DNA from: Scleroderma bovista
Taxonomy: Eukaryota; Basidiomycota; Agaricomycetes; Boletales; Sclerodermataceae
Reading direction: 5' to 3'
DNA: 64,000 nt
NCBI GenBank assembly: GCA_037178675.1
Contig: JAYMGJ010000680.1
Span: forward strand, 186,001 to 250,000
Under the pieces are notes generated by a model. That model made no database searches. It saw nothing but the letters and a program-made list of their open reading frames with translations, and was not told the DNA's origin. Below are positions 10,588 through 23,472 of this stretch, piece after piece; the first letter of the stretch is position 1, and every line of letters starts with the position of its first letter. A program made the position numbers and the translations under genes.

Positions 10588-11222
10588 CTACTTTTTCTCA
10601 GCGAAGAACGAGTCTATCGCGCTAATATTGCTTTTGAGGATATCCCACTTTTTAGGTGCTAGATTAGCAATTGTTCAGTAGATCGCGCATACGATGGCAC
10701 AAACCTGTTCGTGTTGGAGTGAAATGCCCTTCTTCCCTGGTTTCTCATCATTATCTGGACCAAAGTATTCTCTTATATCGAGGAACACTTTTCCTTGTTG
10801 GAATTCAGTTGCATTGGTCAGAGTGAAATGTAAACGGCGGACCTTTGAAAGTGCGGACAGTGGCACGTTTCTTCTTGCCGAGATCCACATACCTCTCGCC
10901 TTCAGCATTGGTGAGGATCTTAGCCTCCTTGTGTGATGTGGGAACTTCGGGTTGCTAGGAGGGGAGATTAGGGGTAATGTGGGCTATGTTGTGAACTTGG
11001 AAGACACACTTGATTGTTCTCTACGACACCAATTTTAGGTTTCTTAGCAGTTATCTCTGTCTTCTTTGGTCCTGCGGGTTTCTTCGCAGTCTGGTGATCA
11101 TCAGCCGCTCGGGTTGCATGTTTGCCAGGTCACCGACGCACCTGCTTCGACTTGGAAGGTTTCGTGGGCTCACCGTCACTGGAGAATCCACTTCGATCTT
11201 CTTCTACTTTTCTTTTTGGCAT
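10588..11222 (-). CDS. SUB1: RNA polymerase II transcriptional coactivator PC4/Sub1
   Basis: Small single-strand DNA-binding coactivator that aids Pol II initiation. The start MPKRKVEEDRSGF at 11222 opens a basic Lys-rich region (KKPAGPKKTEITAKKPKIG) spread over short exons. Next is the PC4 fold: GERYVDLGKKKRATVRTFK, an intron, GKVFLDIREYFGPDN, PGKKGISLQHEQ, another intron, and the terminal exon WDILKSNISAIDSFFAEKK ending at 10588. Every element of the family signature (DIREYF, PGKKGISL, final QW) is present once introns are removed. The 240-bp gap to the TOM1 start makes a divergent pair. Confidence 0.9.
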
Positions 11223-11462
11223 GTTGTCCTGTTCGATTGTCTCAGAGGGGTTGCGCGTCGCGCTTTCAATTTGTGAGCACGCGTCGTGAAGTTGACATAA
11301 TAGGTGTGAATGACCTGCTTGATATGGAAATCGCCAGTCGTCAGCTCTCGATCCAACTCTTTGACTCTGACCGTTAAGGCTCGCACAGGCCATCATTGCA
11401 ACACAGAACCTGTATCCAGCATTGACGAACGCGCATAGTATCTCCGCCTTTGTTGCGGTACA

Positions 11463-14400
11463 ATGAAGATATCGCAGAAATCTAAGAGGATGGGGCAACC
11501 GGTACCAGTACCCCTTCCTTTCCGACGCGAGCATCGCTGACTCTTGTGCACTTCGATAGCCCCCTCAGGTGGCGGAGCTCATTGCAAAACTTTCCAACAC
11601 ATCCAATGATGATATTGCGGATGTGCTTGCACAAATCGACTCGTGGAAATGGCCACGATCTGACCTCAATGCATGGGTCAAAGTACTCGACAAATTCGAT
11701 ACAATCCTCGAAGAAGCCATACGCGATTACGACCTAGACAAACTACAGCTCAACGCATTTACTCCAGCCACCAAGAAGGTTATATCAGAAATTCTCAGAT
11801 TCGAGAGGCTACTACTGGAGAATTCGACCAATCGCAAAACCTTTAACTCCTATGACGTACGCATCGTTTTCCTCGTGTTGTTTAACCCTTCTCATGTCAT
11901 TCGCAGAGGTTAATGAGCCTGTTGTCCACATCTGATCTCGATATTTTGATCCTAGCGCTGAATCTCCTCTTGCGTCCTGCACAGCAATACTCTGCTCAGC
12001 CTGCAGTATCCGTTGCACTTAGCATATCCACTCCACGTCTACTTTCGCTCTCCAAACGCTGGCCTAATTTGCATGAACATGGCATCAGCCTAGTGGACCT
12101 TGCCAGTCCAAATGGACTCCCCCAAGTCGACGTCCTTCCTGGTGATGTCCGGGATGTAAGTTTCATGTATTACAAGATCGACGCAAAGGAGAAAGATCAG
12201 AAACACGAAAACGAAATTCCTGAAACTCCCACAGCTCCGCGTAAGGTACCCGCTGCACCTGTTGCCAGCTCTGGTCCGATAAACATTCATGTTGATGAGG
12301 AGACTCTGAAGAGTACTGATGTCATGCAAATTCTAGCGGATATTTTGGAGGCCCACCCTCTATCCAATGATGACAAGTTTGAGCTACTTTGTCGCATCCG
12401 AGCTGCGAAGGCTCTTGTCATGGGCCATGAAGCTATTCGAGAAAAACTCGTCATCGTCCGCCTCCTGTCGATCGCCATTTATGGCCACACTCACAGCGAG
12501 AGCCAAGCGGCTTCCTCACTATTTCTATACGAGCCTGATTTAACCACACACGTTGCAGAGCTCTTACAGCTCGACCGTGGCGTGTCCGGGCTGGTGCAGA
12601 CTGCGGCGATTGCTGCTTTAGATTCCATTGCGAGGTACCGCAATCGCATTCAGGAGGTCTTGGCGGCTGTCAATGCTGGCGTTAATCATGGTATTTTGAT
12701 GGCGCTGCTTCGCAAGACCATTCTTGAAGTCAGCAATCCGGAGTCGCAGCTACCCAATTCATTTGTGGAGGCCTTACTAGCCTTTATCACTTACATCACT
12801 CAACATGCGGGCGGAGGCAACATGGTTGTTGGTGCTGGATTAGTACCGCTGCTTGTCCAGATCATCGAGAATCGGTTGGCGCAGAGACTACAGATGGTCT
12901 CGAAAGCTATGCAGTTAGTGGACAATATCGTCTATGGATATTCCAACGCTTTTCAACTGTTTTCCAACGCCCGAGGTGTTACTGTCCTCGTGGACAGGAT
13001 CCAAGTATGCATTACCGATTTCTCATTGTGCAGCGTCTGATCAGTAACCTTCCCAGCATGAGATTGACTTTGACATCACAATGTATGGCAGCGAGACTCG
13101 CTCTCGCGAAATATTTGGGTCTTACGGTGAATTACCTGTGGCCCGTGCCGCAGTCCTGAAGCACGCCCTTCGGTCTATGCATCGCATGATGCAGTCTTCT
13201 GGCACCGCAGAAGGACTACGTGGACTAATTGACACATCTTTGCTGAAGTCGATCAAAAAAATTATGGAGTATCGCGGGTTGTTTGGGCCCAGTGTCCTTC
13301 CACTTGGTTAGTCCCTTTGAAGCCTTACAAATCCACCAAACGCTCATCTTTGCGACAGCCATGAATATCATGGCGACGTTTGTACACAACGAGCCAACAT
13401 GCCTCTCTACAATCCAAGAAGCAGGCCTTCCGCAGGTGTTTTATCAGGTTATCGAAACTGGTTTAGAGCCTGTTATTGAGGTAACTAACTATTTCTTTCC
13501 ATTCGCTATCGATTGTGATGTTGTCTAGGTCATTCAAGCCATTCCGAACGCTATGGGGGCGTTGTGTCTCAATCAAGCTGGCCAGGATCAGTTGACCGCA
13601 CGTCCAAGCATCATTCCGGGCATATTTTCGATCTTCACTTCCGAACGTCATCTGAAGATTCTGCGCGACAAAGAAAATGCGGTTCTCATCGGTACTTCTA
13701 TCGATGAACTCATTCGCCATCATCCATCCTTGAAGGCACCTGTGTTTGATGCTGTGAAGTCTACCTTGAGCAAAATCGAGGACATGGGTAACACATACGT
13801 TATTCCTGAAGATAAAAAGGAATGGTACGAACTTCTACCGGTACCCAAGGAGGGTACAGAGATGGAAATGGAAGGCGTTGAAGCTGAAGCGGTGGAGCCT
13901 GCACCTGCATCAGACCCGTTCCTACAGGAGGATGTACCAAGAGATGATTTGACACAGAGGGATCACGACAACAATATCGTCATGTTTATCGACGTCATTT
14001 GCAGGGTAAGTGCAGATACATTTTTTCTTTAAAAGGTCGCCTGACATTTGCACAGTTCTTGGAAGGTCTTTTCCAGCACCCGCAACACTGCAAAGACTTC
14101 ATCAGGTCTGCGGATGGTCTCGACCGCATTGGCAGACTGACCGCTCTTCCATGTCTGCCATATGACTACGCGAACAGTGTGGTATCTGACTCTCTGGTTC
14201 AAGTTATTCGAACTATGGCTGAGATTGGGCCCAATGAAACGTTGTACTACCTTTCAAGGCTCGTTATCACCTCTCTTGATCAAACAGAGGAATTCTGGAA
14301 GACATTGGGGCCTCAGTCAAGGCTCGCTCCTATGTTGGAACCTACATGTAAGCTGATGACTAATCTGAAGTCTGGACTGCACTCATATCTTCTCAAGGTG

Positions 14401-17400
14401 ACGAGGCAATTGAAATCAACCAAAGCTTCCGCAACCTTGTTGTCCTACACATCCGTGTTACTGTCATTGCTGACGTATTTTCTACGACTGGTTATGCGCA
14501 TGGACGGTCTGCTATCGGTCTGCTGCAAACACTAATGGCAGATCCACCGAAGGTAGTCACGGACATGGGTGCCCTACATCGCGCTTTTATCTGGGAAAAT
14601 ATACTGTTCAAGACCCACATTGCTTCTAGGGGCATAGAACTAGGCATTAGTGGTGGAGTCTCGCCCTTGGAGAGGTCACCTAGCCATATTTCGGTTTCCC
14701 TTCCTGAGCCCAGCGGCAGTGGCGCGGTTGCGAATGGTGTCCAGGCGGAATCGACTACTGCTGACTCCTCTAACTCTGTCATGCGACCTACAGAGACCTT
14801 CAGGGACAAGAACGCTAAGGCTCTGAAACACCTTACACATGGACTGCCGAGCGCACTTGCCCCTTTCTTTCAAGGTAAGCATTCTCAAACGAAACTCGAG
14901 ACCATTCGTCTGATGTGTCGCTAGCCATCGTGAAGTTATTCTATGCCAGGCGTAACCCCGACGCAGCGCAAAAGAAGCAAATACTGAGTGCAGCAGACGT
15001 AATAGCAAGTGTCATGCTTGGTCATCTCAGGCAAGATATCATTGGTAAGTGTGTTAGAGCTTCGTCGGATGAGAGGATCTGATGCCGCCGCAGGCGAGAC
15101 GTTGCAATGCCTCGACTACTTTAGTGTCGTGCTTGGTCTGTTGACTGTCCTACTTGTGGATGGTAGGTACCTTTCACCTCCCATGTCTAGCCACTAATTT
15201 CGGGCATATTAGAACGGACGATGCAGAGCACTGTTCACACAGTACTTCTCCTCGCCTTTCAGCGGATAAAAGGGTCGGATGCGGTGTTTGACATCCTTGG
15301 TAAATTTACCGAATCTATCGAACGTGTGACGAGCATCAATACCGGAGATCGTACGGAATCGATGGTACAGGAGTTGGTGCATGCACATGGGGGTTTGAAA
15401 GTTGCATTACACCTCCTAAGCCCTCTTGTCGCTTCCAAGCCCCTGTTTGAATCCGGTCAGACCATCTTGGTGATGACTCGCGACAAGAAAGATACGGATC
15501 CTGACTACTTCGAACCTCATCACTTCCTTGTCGGTCTTCGCCTTGCCGTCATATCAGTGGTACGCAAAATTTGGGAATCCTCCTGGTTACGCTCCGCTCC
15601 ACTTGCCCTGGTGAAATCCGTCATCCAGCTCGTTCTTGAACTCACGGCTGGCGAAAACGAAGAGTTGAAGGGTGAAGCCCCTGGTGAAGGCACCCCTGCA
15701 TCAGCCATCGGCATTACCACTGGTTTTTCTACGCGGACTCAAGGACCCGATGAGAATCGTATCCGCCAATTAACAGACATGGGCTTCCCGCGCTCCGCAG
15801 CAGAACGGGCACTGGCTCGTACACATAACAACCTCAGTGCTGCTACTGACTTCCTCCTTTCTCATCCCTTCCCGTACCCTCCTGGCCGCGACCGCGACCC
15901 AGAGCTAGAGCCAGAGCCGGAGCCAGAGCCAGAGCCAGAGCCAGAGCCCGAACCACAACATGTCGAGACGGCGACCACCACGGAAACCACAAATCGATCA
16001 TTGACAGAAGAAAGCGATGGCTCAGCGACCCGCGATGAGGAAATGGGCCCAGATGACCCCGCTGCCCAGAACCAGTTACTTCCCACGCCAGAAACTGGTA
16101 AGGGCCTAGAGGACCTTCGTCGAGATTTGAACGCTGCTCGGGAGCCTCTCAAGGTTGAACTTGCACGTCGTGCATTATGGCTGGTTGATGAACATCCTTC
16201 TTTGATATTCGATGTGTACAGGGCTTTTGTGCAGCCGTCCGCAGAACTCCAGGATCTCTCCATACGTTCCCTAATCGAAGACATCAAGACATACTCACTA
16301 GCCGCATATGATGTTCAAGAAGAGCCGCTTGCAACAAGGTGTCGACTCTTGGCGTTGGCATTGGCCGAGTGCCGGTCCCTGGAACCTGCTTTGGGACGAG
16401 GTTTGATGGATACGTTGCTTGCTTTGCTGCTTTCGGATTCCATAACCTTGGAACCTGAGCATAGCCTTCCCAAGTGGCTTGCGTCTCACCTCCTTGTAAC
16501 AGAAGCGTTATTAAACATCGGTGATCAACCCTCCACAATTACCCTTCCACAAGAGGATGATCCAATAGAGTCCGCCAAGCTCAAACACGGGCCTTCATAT
16601 TCCGATGCGCGTCCCCTTCTGTTCGATTTTGCCTCGCGAATGCTCAACGTATCCCACCTACCCCGTGATGAATTTTTGGCGACCTCGCGCCTGTTGGTTG
16701 TGCTTACTCGTGACCATATAATGGCTTGCGAATTTGTTAAACGTGGTAGCCTCCCGCTGCTGTTCAAACACCTTAGGGACCACGCGGGACCAAGCAGTTA
16801 TTCCTATGTTGCTATTATCCTGCGTCACATTGCAGAGGACCCCATCAATCTTCGTGACATGATACATCAAGAGATCAGGCGGTTTTTCTCCCAGCCTCGC
16901 ACACGCCTCGTTGAAGTTTCTAATTTCCTGCGAAACTGTAGTGCTGCTGCACTCAGAGACCCTAGTTCCTTCCTCGATATCACAAAGGACATTTGCGAGC
17001 TTCAGCATCCCTTCAGTGTTTCTCACCACATCACGATCAAACGCGAAAGAGCATCAGAGGAATTGCCGAAGGATGAGTCTACAAAGCAGATTGGAATGCA
17101 AGCAGCGTCATCTGACACCACTGTCATATCAAACGAATCGTTGGAGTCCATGGTCCACTTCCTCGCTGGCGAGCTAATGAAGAACTACAAGTCGTTATCT
17201 GATCCATCGGTCGACATATCTGGACAACCTTCGACCAAACAAACTGCTAGCGATATCACGTTGACTGAAACACGCCCTGCCCAGGGCTCTGGTCAAGAAG
17301 GTTCCAGTGAGCAAGAACGTGACCTGTATTCCAACTTCCTCATGCAATGTCTCACGGAGCTCTTGTTCTCGTATGATTCATGCAAGGCCGCTTTCTTATC

Positions 17401-20400
17401 CTACAATCCGAAAAAGAAGCTTCAAACTCCTTCGAAGGAACCAGGCACGAAGTACAGAATGGCAGTCCTCCAGTTTTTCCTGTCCGAGTTGATCACGTTC
17501 GGGACCATCTCATCTCAGCTCGATGCATCCGCCAAATCACGTCTGGCGCTTTGCACCTGGGCTATGTCAGTCGTCGTCGCGTTGTGCGTTGACAGTTCCA
17601 CGCCGTTGGAATCAAAGGACGTATCAGCGGACCTTGTGTCTGTCAGAAAGTTTGTGCTGGAGGCCGTTAGTCGAGCCATCAAGGAAATGCCCCTTACAGA
17701 ATCGATGGACATGAGATACGGGCGGTTGCTTGCCCTTGCAGATTTGTGCAACCGCCTCTTGACTGTCCGTTTCAACTTTGGCGCTCGCAAGCCTCAAGAC
17801 GAGAGCACCACTCACATCGCCAAGATTATGTTGGAGAAAAATTTTGTCTCCACACTAACAAGCGCCCTATCAGACATCGATCTGAACTTCCCTAATATCC
17901 GCGGGCTTGTTGCATCCATCCTCAGACCATTGGAGAATCTGTAAGTCGCCATGATGTGGAAACCAGGAGACGCTGACAAGCATGTAAGATCTCGGGTTGC
18001 TATTAAAATGAGTCGCGCATCCGAAAAAGCGAAAGATGGCGACGAAGGAAAAGCTGACAGTACAGATACCTTGTCCGATGAGGAAGAAGGCGAGGATGAC
18101 ATCGATGTGGATGATGCTGCGCGCGACGAGACCCCAGACTTATACCGCAATTCTGCGCTTGGGATGTATGTATCTTTATGAATCCGTCTGTGTACCGTCT
18201 CACCTTTTTTTTTCAGGTTCGGAGGCGTAAGCATGATACTACAGGTGATTTTCCTGGTAGCTGATGCTTTTTGTTAGGATATGGAAGACATACACTATCC
18301 TCCAGACGATGAAATGGATGAGGGAGATGAAGATGAAGAAGACGTTGACATGGAATACGGTGACGAGACAAATAGTGAGGCAACTTCCCCTTCCGATGAA
18401 GAAGTGGATACTGGGGAAGGAGACGACGTGGAGGATGAAGAATCCCATGATGATGAAGACAGCTGGCAAGACGAAGACGAAGAGTATGGCGAAGACGATC
18501 TAATCGAGAATGAGGATGACGCCGATGCCGATGCCGACGCCGATGACGCCAATGGGGATCAAGAACTAGATGAGGAAATGATCTGGCAGGTTGGTCGAAC
18601 TATTGTTTATGCAAAGGTGGAATCTTAGGTCTTCTCCCCAGGATGTGCATCATGATGTAGATGCAGAAGATGAAGTTGGCGATGATGGCGATGATGGCGA
18701 TGGCGGCGGTGAGACTTCTTTGCCCTGGTTTGAAATGATACTCATGGCAACACAGAGCCAGTTGCAGTGATGCACGGTGAACAAGAGGATGAACCAGATA
18801 TGTCTGACGACGAGTACGTCCCAAGTGTTTTTACGTTAGGGAATCCACAAATTGTTTGAACAGGTTCCGAGGGGAGATTGTTGATGTAGGCGATGTTGGC
18901 CCAACGGCTACTGAAGATATGCTGACCTTCGCCGAGGCGTATGACATTGACGGTCTTGAAGTGGATGGACGGGATGGGAACTTCTTCATGTCCCGTAGGA
19001 ACCGCACTGGTTAGCGACTCTACTGTTCTAGCTCCTTCCAAGTAATCACTGAATAGCTATAGGTGGTGAGGACATGCAAGTTTTCGGCAGGGCCCGAAAT
19101 GCTCCACCAGCTCCCACAGAAGCTACGGTTCACCCCCTTCTCCTGGACGCATCGTCAGGAAACCATCGCATACCTACCTTTATCTCTCGCAGTATCAGAC
19201 GCCCACACCGTGGAAACAGCCACGGCGTACAAACTGAGCTTATTCAGTCGGTTGAAGATATCATTGGAGGAGATGCCGTGCAAATCTTCCAACATGTGGT
19301 CAACCGTGCCGCTGGAACACGCGAGTCGATTCGCGTAGATGTGGCGCCAGGTGCATTGCTCAATCTAGACCAAGGAGTAATGCATCGCCTGGTGATTCCA
19401 GGTGTTAGGGTAGAACGTCCCCCGAGGCAAAGCGAAAATCGCGCCGACACCCGTGGCTTAGAGCCCCTTCTCACACAGCAAAGATGGATGGAAGAGGCCA
19501 AAATTCTCAATGGTAAATACGTTTCGGACCGGGCTAGCCAACTTTCCAATCATGTTGTGTTGGCCTTACTGCCAGCTGCTATTGAGGCGTCGAAGGAAAG
19601 GGAACGGAAGCGGCAAGCTGAACTCAAAGCAGAGGAAGAAGCACCCAAAGACCTCCAGGTCGAGGGATTGGCAGATGAACAGGCTGAAACAGCCCCCGCG
19701 GAAATCCCGCAGCAAGTTGATCCAGAGCCCGCAGAACCTGTCGCCGATTCCTCAGTAGCAGATGTCGAAATGGGCGATTCCGCAAACTTGACTCAGTCTG
19801 AGTCTGCCTCTACCGAACCTGGCCTAGTCGGTACTGAAACCTCAAGTCCTGCTGCTGGCCCATCCCAGGTCCCGGAAAGGCTGACAATCACGGTTCACGG
19901 CAGTGAAGTCGATATCACTGATATGGGTATTGACCCAACGTTTTTGGAAGCCTTGCCTGACGACATCCGGGAGGAAGTCATCAATCAGCATGCCCGAGAT
20001 CAACGGGCGGCTAGAGTTGAAAGACCGGCGGATTCCCAAATCAGTCCCGAATTCCTTGATGCCTTACCACCGGAAATACGAGCGGAACTCATCCAACAGG
20101 AGCGTATGGAACAATCTAGGCAAACACGAGCTCCAGTACCTAATAACACAAGCAATACTGGCACAGCAGTTCCGGCTGACATCGATCCCGCTAGTTTCAT
20201 TGCCAGCCTCGATCCTCAACTTCGCCAAGTTGTCTTGTTGGATTCAGACGAGGGCTTGCTCCAGACTTTGCCATCGTACATGATTGCCGAAGCAGGTGTC
20301 TATCGTGATGAAGCTCAGGCTTCCCGCAGATATCAATATATGTCGCGCGATGGCCACAGGACTGCATCTTCACGAAACCCTCCGCCCCGCAAGCACCCCG

Positions 20401-23296
20401 CCCCACGAGATGCGATCCAGCTCCTAGACAAAACGGGCGTAGCCAGTCTGGTCCGCCTCCTCTTCTTCCCGCAGGTTTTGAAGAAGAACCTCCTCTTCAA
20501 GGTTCTGGTCAATATATGCGAGAACTCCAAGGCAAGGACGGAGTTGTTCAATCTTTTGCTGAGTGTATTGCAAAGTGGCCCTGGTGACCTTGCGTCTGTA
20601 GACAGGAGCTTTTCCCAATTGACCACTCGTGCTCCGAAGGCGTCAACAACGCCGAAGGCAGCCGGAAAGCAGAGAGCCCCTCCTGAAGTCGGGAGTTCTG
20701 TGGCACTTGCCAACCTCCAAAGTGAATCGGTGCCAGATCTGGTGGCCCAACGGTGCTTGGAAGCCCTGACCTACATTGTCAGTGCAAACGAGCTCTCATC
20801 AGTTTTCTTCTTGACAGAGCATGAATTGCCCGCTGGCCTTAAAAAGGTTGCATCGAAGAAAGGCAAGGGCAAAGAAAAACAAGCGCCCCAAACACACTAT
20901 CCTGTTGTCCTTTTACTCGGGTTACTAGATCGACAATCCCTGCTGAAGACTCCTTCTAATATGGATTCTGTCGTGACTTTACTGTCGACCGTCACGAAAC
21001 CCTTGACCAGCTTCAAGTCAGACAGGGATTCAATCATGTCTGACCCTGCTGTAGCTACGTCGACTGCATCCCCACCTGCACCTGCACCCGCACCTGCACC
21101 CGCACCCGCTACTGCATCTCCTATCCCCCAATCGACCTCAGTTCAGGAACAAAGCGCTCCACCCACCACTGGCACTGAGGCAGACGCCGCCAAGACAGAG
21201 AACCTGCACGATCATGCCGACAGAAGGGTCTTACTCCCCAATCCCCCTCAAATTCCACACTCGGTGTTACGTCTCATTGTTAACATCCTCACTATTGGAG
21301 AATGTTCGGCTCGTACATTCCAACAGTCTCTTGCGCTCATTCAGAACCTATCCCACATTCCAGATGTGCGAGATGTAATTGCACAAGAGCTGCGGGCCAA
21401 AGCTCAAGATTGTGGACAAAATATTCTCTTTGACCTCAATGATCTTTGGGCTGCCCTTCAGAGCCCGAATCGTGATGTTCTTCCTTCATCCATTGCACCG
21501 AAATTCTCTTTGCCTTCCTCTGATCAAACTAAGCTTTTACGTGTCCTCAAAACCATTGACTACATGTACACGCCACGTACAGCCGTGCCTATCACGGACA
21601 CGCAGCAAGGTCAAGATTCGGAGAAGGTGCAAAGCATATACGAGTCTTTCCGCTTCACTCCACTTTGGCGGCGTCTGGGCGATTGCCTTGCCATCATTGA
21701 AGACAAATCAGAGTTGGAGCACATTGCCACGGTCCTGTTACCTCTGATCGAAGCTCTCATGGTGGTATGCAAGTACGTCGGATCCAAATTAGCTACAGGG
21801 ACCGCTGTGAGGGCGCTGAGGGCATCAGCTTCGCCAACGTCCCCCGCGACCTCCAGAGAAACGATGGAGGACCTTTTCGTCAGCTTTACTGATGCTCACA
21901 GAAAGATTCTTAATGTGATGGTTCGCAACAATCCGTCACTCATGAGCGGATCCTTCTCGCTTTTGGTTCACAATCCCAGAGTGTTGGATTTTGACAACAA
22001 ACGGAATTATTTCACGCAGCAACTACACCGTCGCCCCCACTCCCGTGAGCACTACGGGACACTACAACTCAATGTTCGTCGGGCGCGTGTGTTCGAAGAC
22101 AGCTTCCAGTACCTGCAGCGCAAGACCGGGGATCAGATCAAGTATGGCAAACTCAGTGTCCGATTCTATGACGAAGAAGGTATCGACGCTGGAGGCGTCA
22201 CGAGAGAATGGTTCCAGATTTTGGCGCGCCAGATGTTCGATCCCAATTATGCTCTATTCCAACCATGCGCAGCCGATAAGCTCACCTATCAGCCCAACAA
22301 AAACTCTTGGGTCAATCCAGAGCATCTTTCTTTCTTCAAGTTCGTCGGCAGAGTTATCGGAAAGGCCATTTATGACGGCCGGCTTTTGGATGCCTACTTT
22401 GCGAAGAGTTTGTATAGGCAACTGCTTGGGAAGCCCGTGGATTATCGAGACGTAGAATGGGTTGACCCGGAATATTACAACTCTCTGTGCTGGATTCTAG
22501 AGAACGATCCGACCCCACTGGAACTCACTTTCAGTGTCGAAGCTGACGAGGTTTGTTTCAGACATTAGCAATGTTTTTTTGTTATTAACGCGCTCGCAAT
22601 TCACAGTTCGGAAGGAACCGGATCTTCCCTCTGAAACCAGGAGGGGAAACCATTCCTGTCACTCTCGAGAATCGGCGAGAGTTCGTTCAGTTATCGGCCA
22701 ATTTCCGTCTGTACTCCTCCATCAGCGAACAGATTGAGAACCTTGTCGTCGGGTTTTATGAGATCGTCCCCAAAGATCTCATAGTTATCGTGAGTTGCCA
22801 CCATCCCAGAGTTTACTTCACCCAGATTAACGCTTGTATAGTTTAATGAACAGGAATTAGAACTTCTCATTTCTGGAACACCCGACATCGATGTTGACGA
22901 GTGGCGGGCCGCGACAGAGTATAATGGATATAACAGTTCCGACCCTGTGATCGTATGGTGGTGGAGAGCCCTGAAGTCCTTCAATCGCGAAGAGAGGGCC
23001 AAGGTCTTGAGCTTTGCAACTGGAACCTCGCGAGTACCACTCGACGGCTTTACCGAACTCCAAGGGGTGCAAGGCGTCCAACGGTTTTCGATACATCGTG
23101 CCTACGGTGACCCCGATCGTCTACCGCAAGCCCACACCTGTATGAAGCTTTCTTTATTCCCTCGTTCTCTCATATTCACTCTCGCGTATTAGGTTTCAAC
23201 CAAATCGACTTACCGCAGTATTCCTCGTACGAAATGCTACGTCAGCAGTTATTGCTCGCTATTAATGAGGGAGGCGAGGGTTTCGGTTTCGCATGA
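11463..23296 (+). CDS. TOM1: Giant HECT E3 ubiquitin ligase TOM1/HUWE1 type
   Basis: Very large E3 ligase (roughly 3,500 residues by summing exons) that ubiquitinates surplus histones, unassembled ribosomal proteins and checkpoint factors. Exon 1 ([13 protein letters not shown]) is followed by a 68-nt intron and [14 protein letters not shown]. The first part (about 11.6-15.7 kb) is the helical-repeat DUF908/DUF913 region. A UBA domain lies at about 15754-15870 ([19 protein letters not shown]), then a Glu-Pro repeat. An acidic stretch (about 18280-18620) precedes ubiquitin-binding motifs with [24 protein letters not shown] and a weaker [13 protein letters not shown] near 19920-20240, as in HUWE1. 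The HECT domain occupies about 22000-23296 ([16 protein letters not shown]). The catalytic cysteine in [16 protein letters not shown] is encoded across the last intron (23140-23192). The C-terminal GEGFGFA is typical. Confidence 0.95.
15899..15957 (+). repeat. GAGCCA hexanucleotide repeat inside TOM1
   Basis: About nine imperfect copies of gagcca (with gagcta, gagccg and gagccc variants) encode alternating Glu-Pro directly after the UBA domain. Its length is a multiple of three, so expansion or contraction would keep the frame. Confidence 0.85.
21070..21117 (+). repeat. CACCTG/CACCCG hexanucleotide repeat inside TOM1
   Basis: About six tandem copies of gcacc(t/c) encode an Ala-Pro run in a disordered linker ahead of the C-terminal helical region and HECT domain. 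Like the upstream Glu-Pro tract it preserves reading frame whatever the copy number. Confidence 0.75.
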
Positions 23297-23472
23297 AAAG
23301 CACATTGATATCAATCGTGTAACGCCTCACAAACTGTATTTTCTCCGCATCTATAGTTTCACGGACATTGTTAAATGTGTGATACATGCTTGTGACATAC
23401 CCGGTTATTTGACGTCCGGATGCCGTGTGGCACTTCCATGGAGTTGGAAATCCCCACTACATACTGCCTCTC

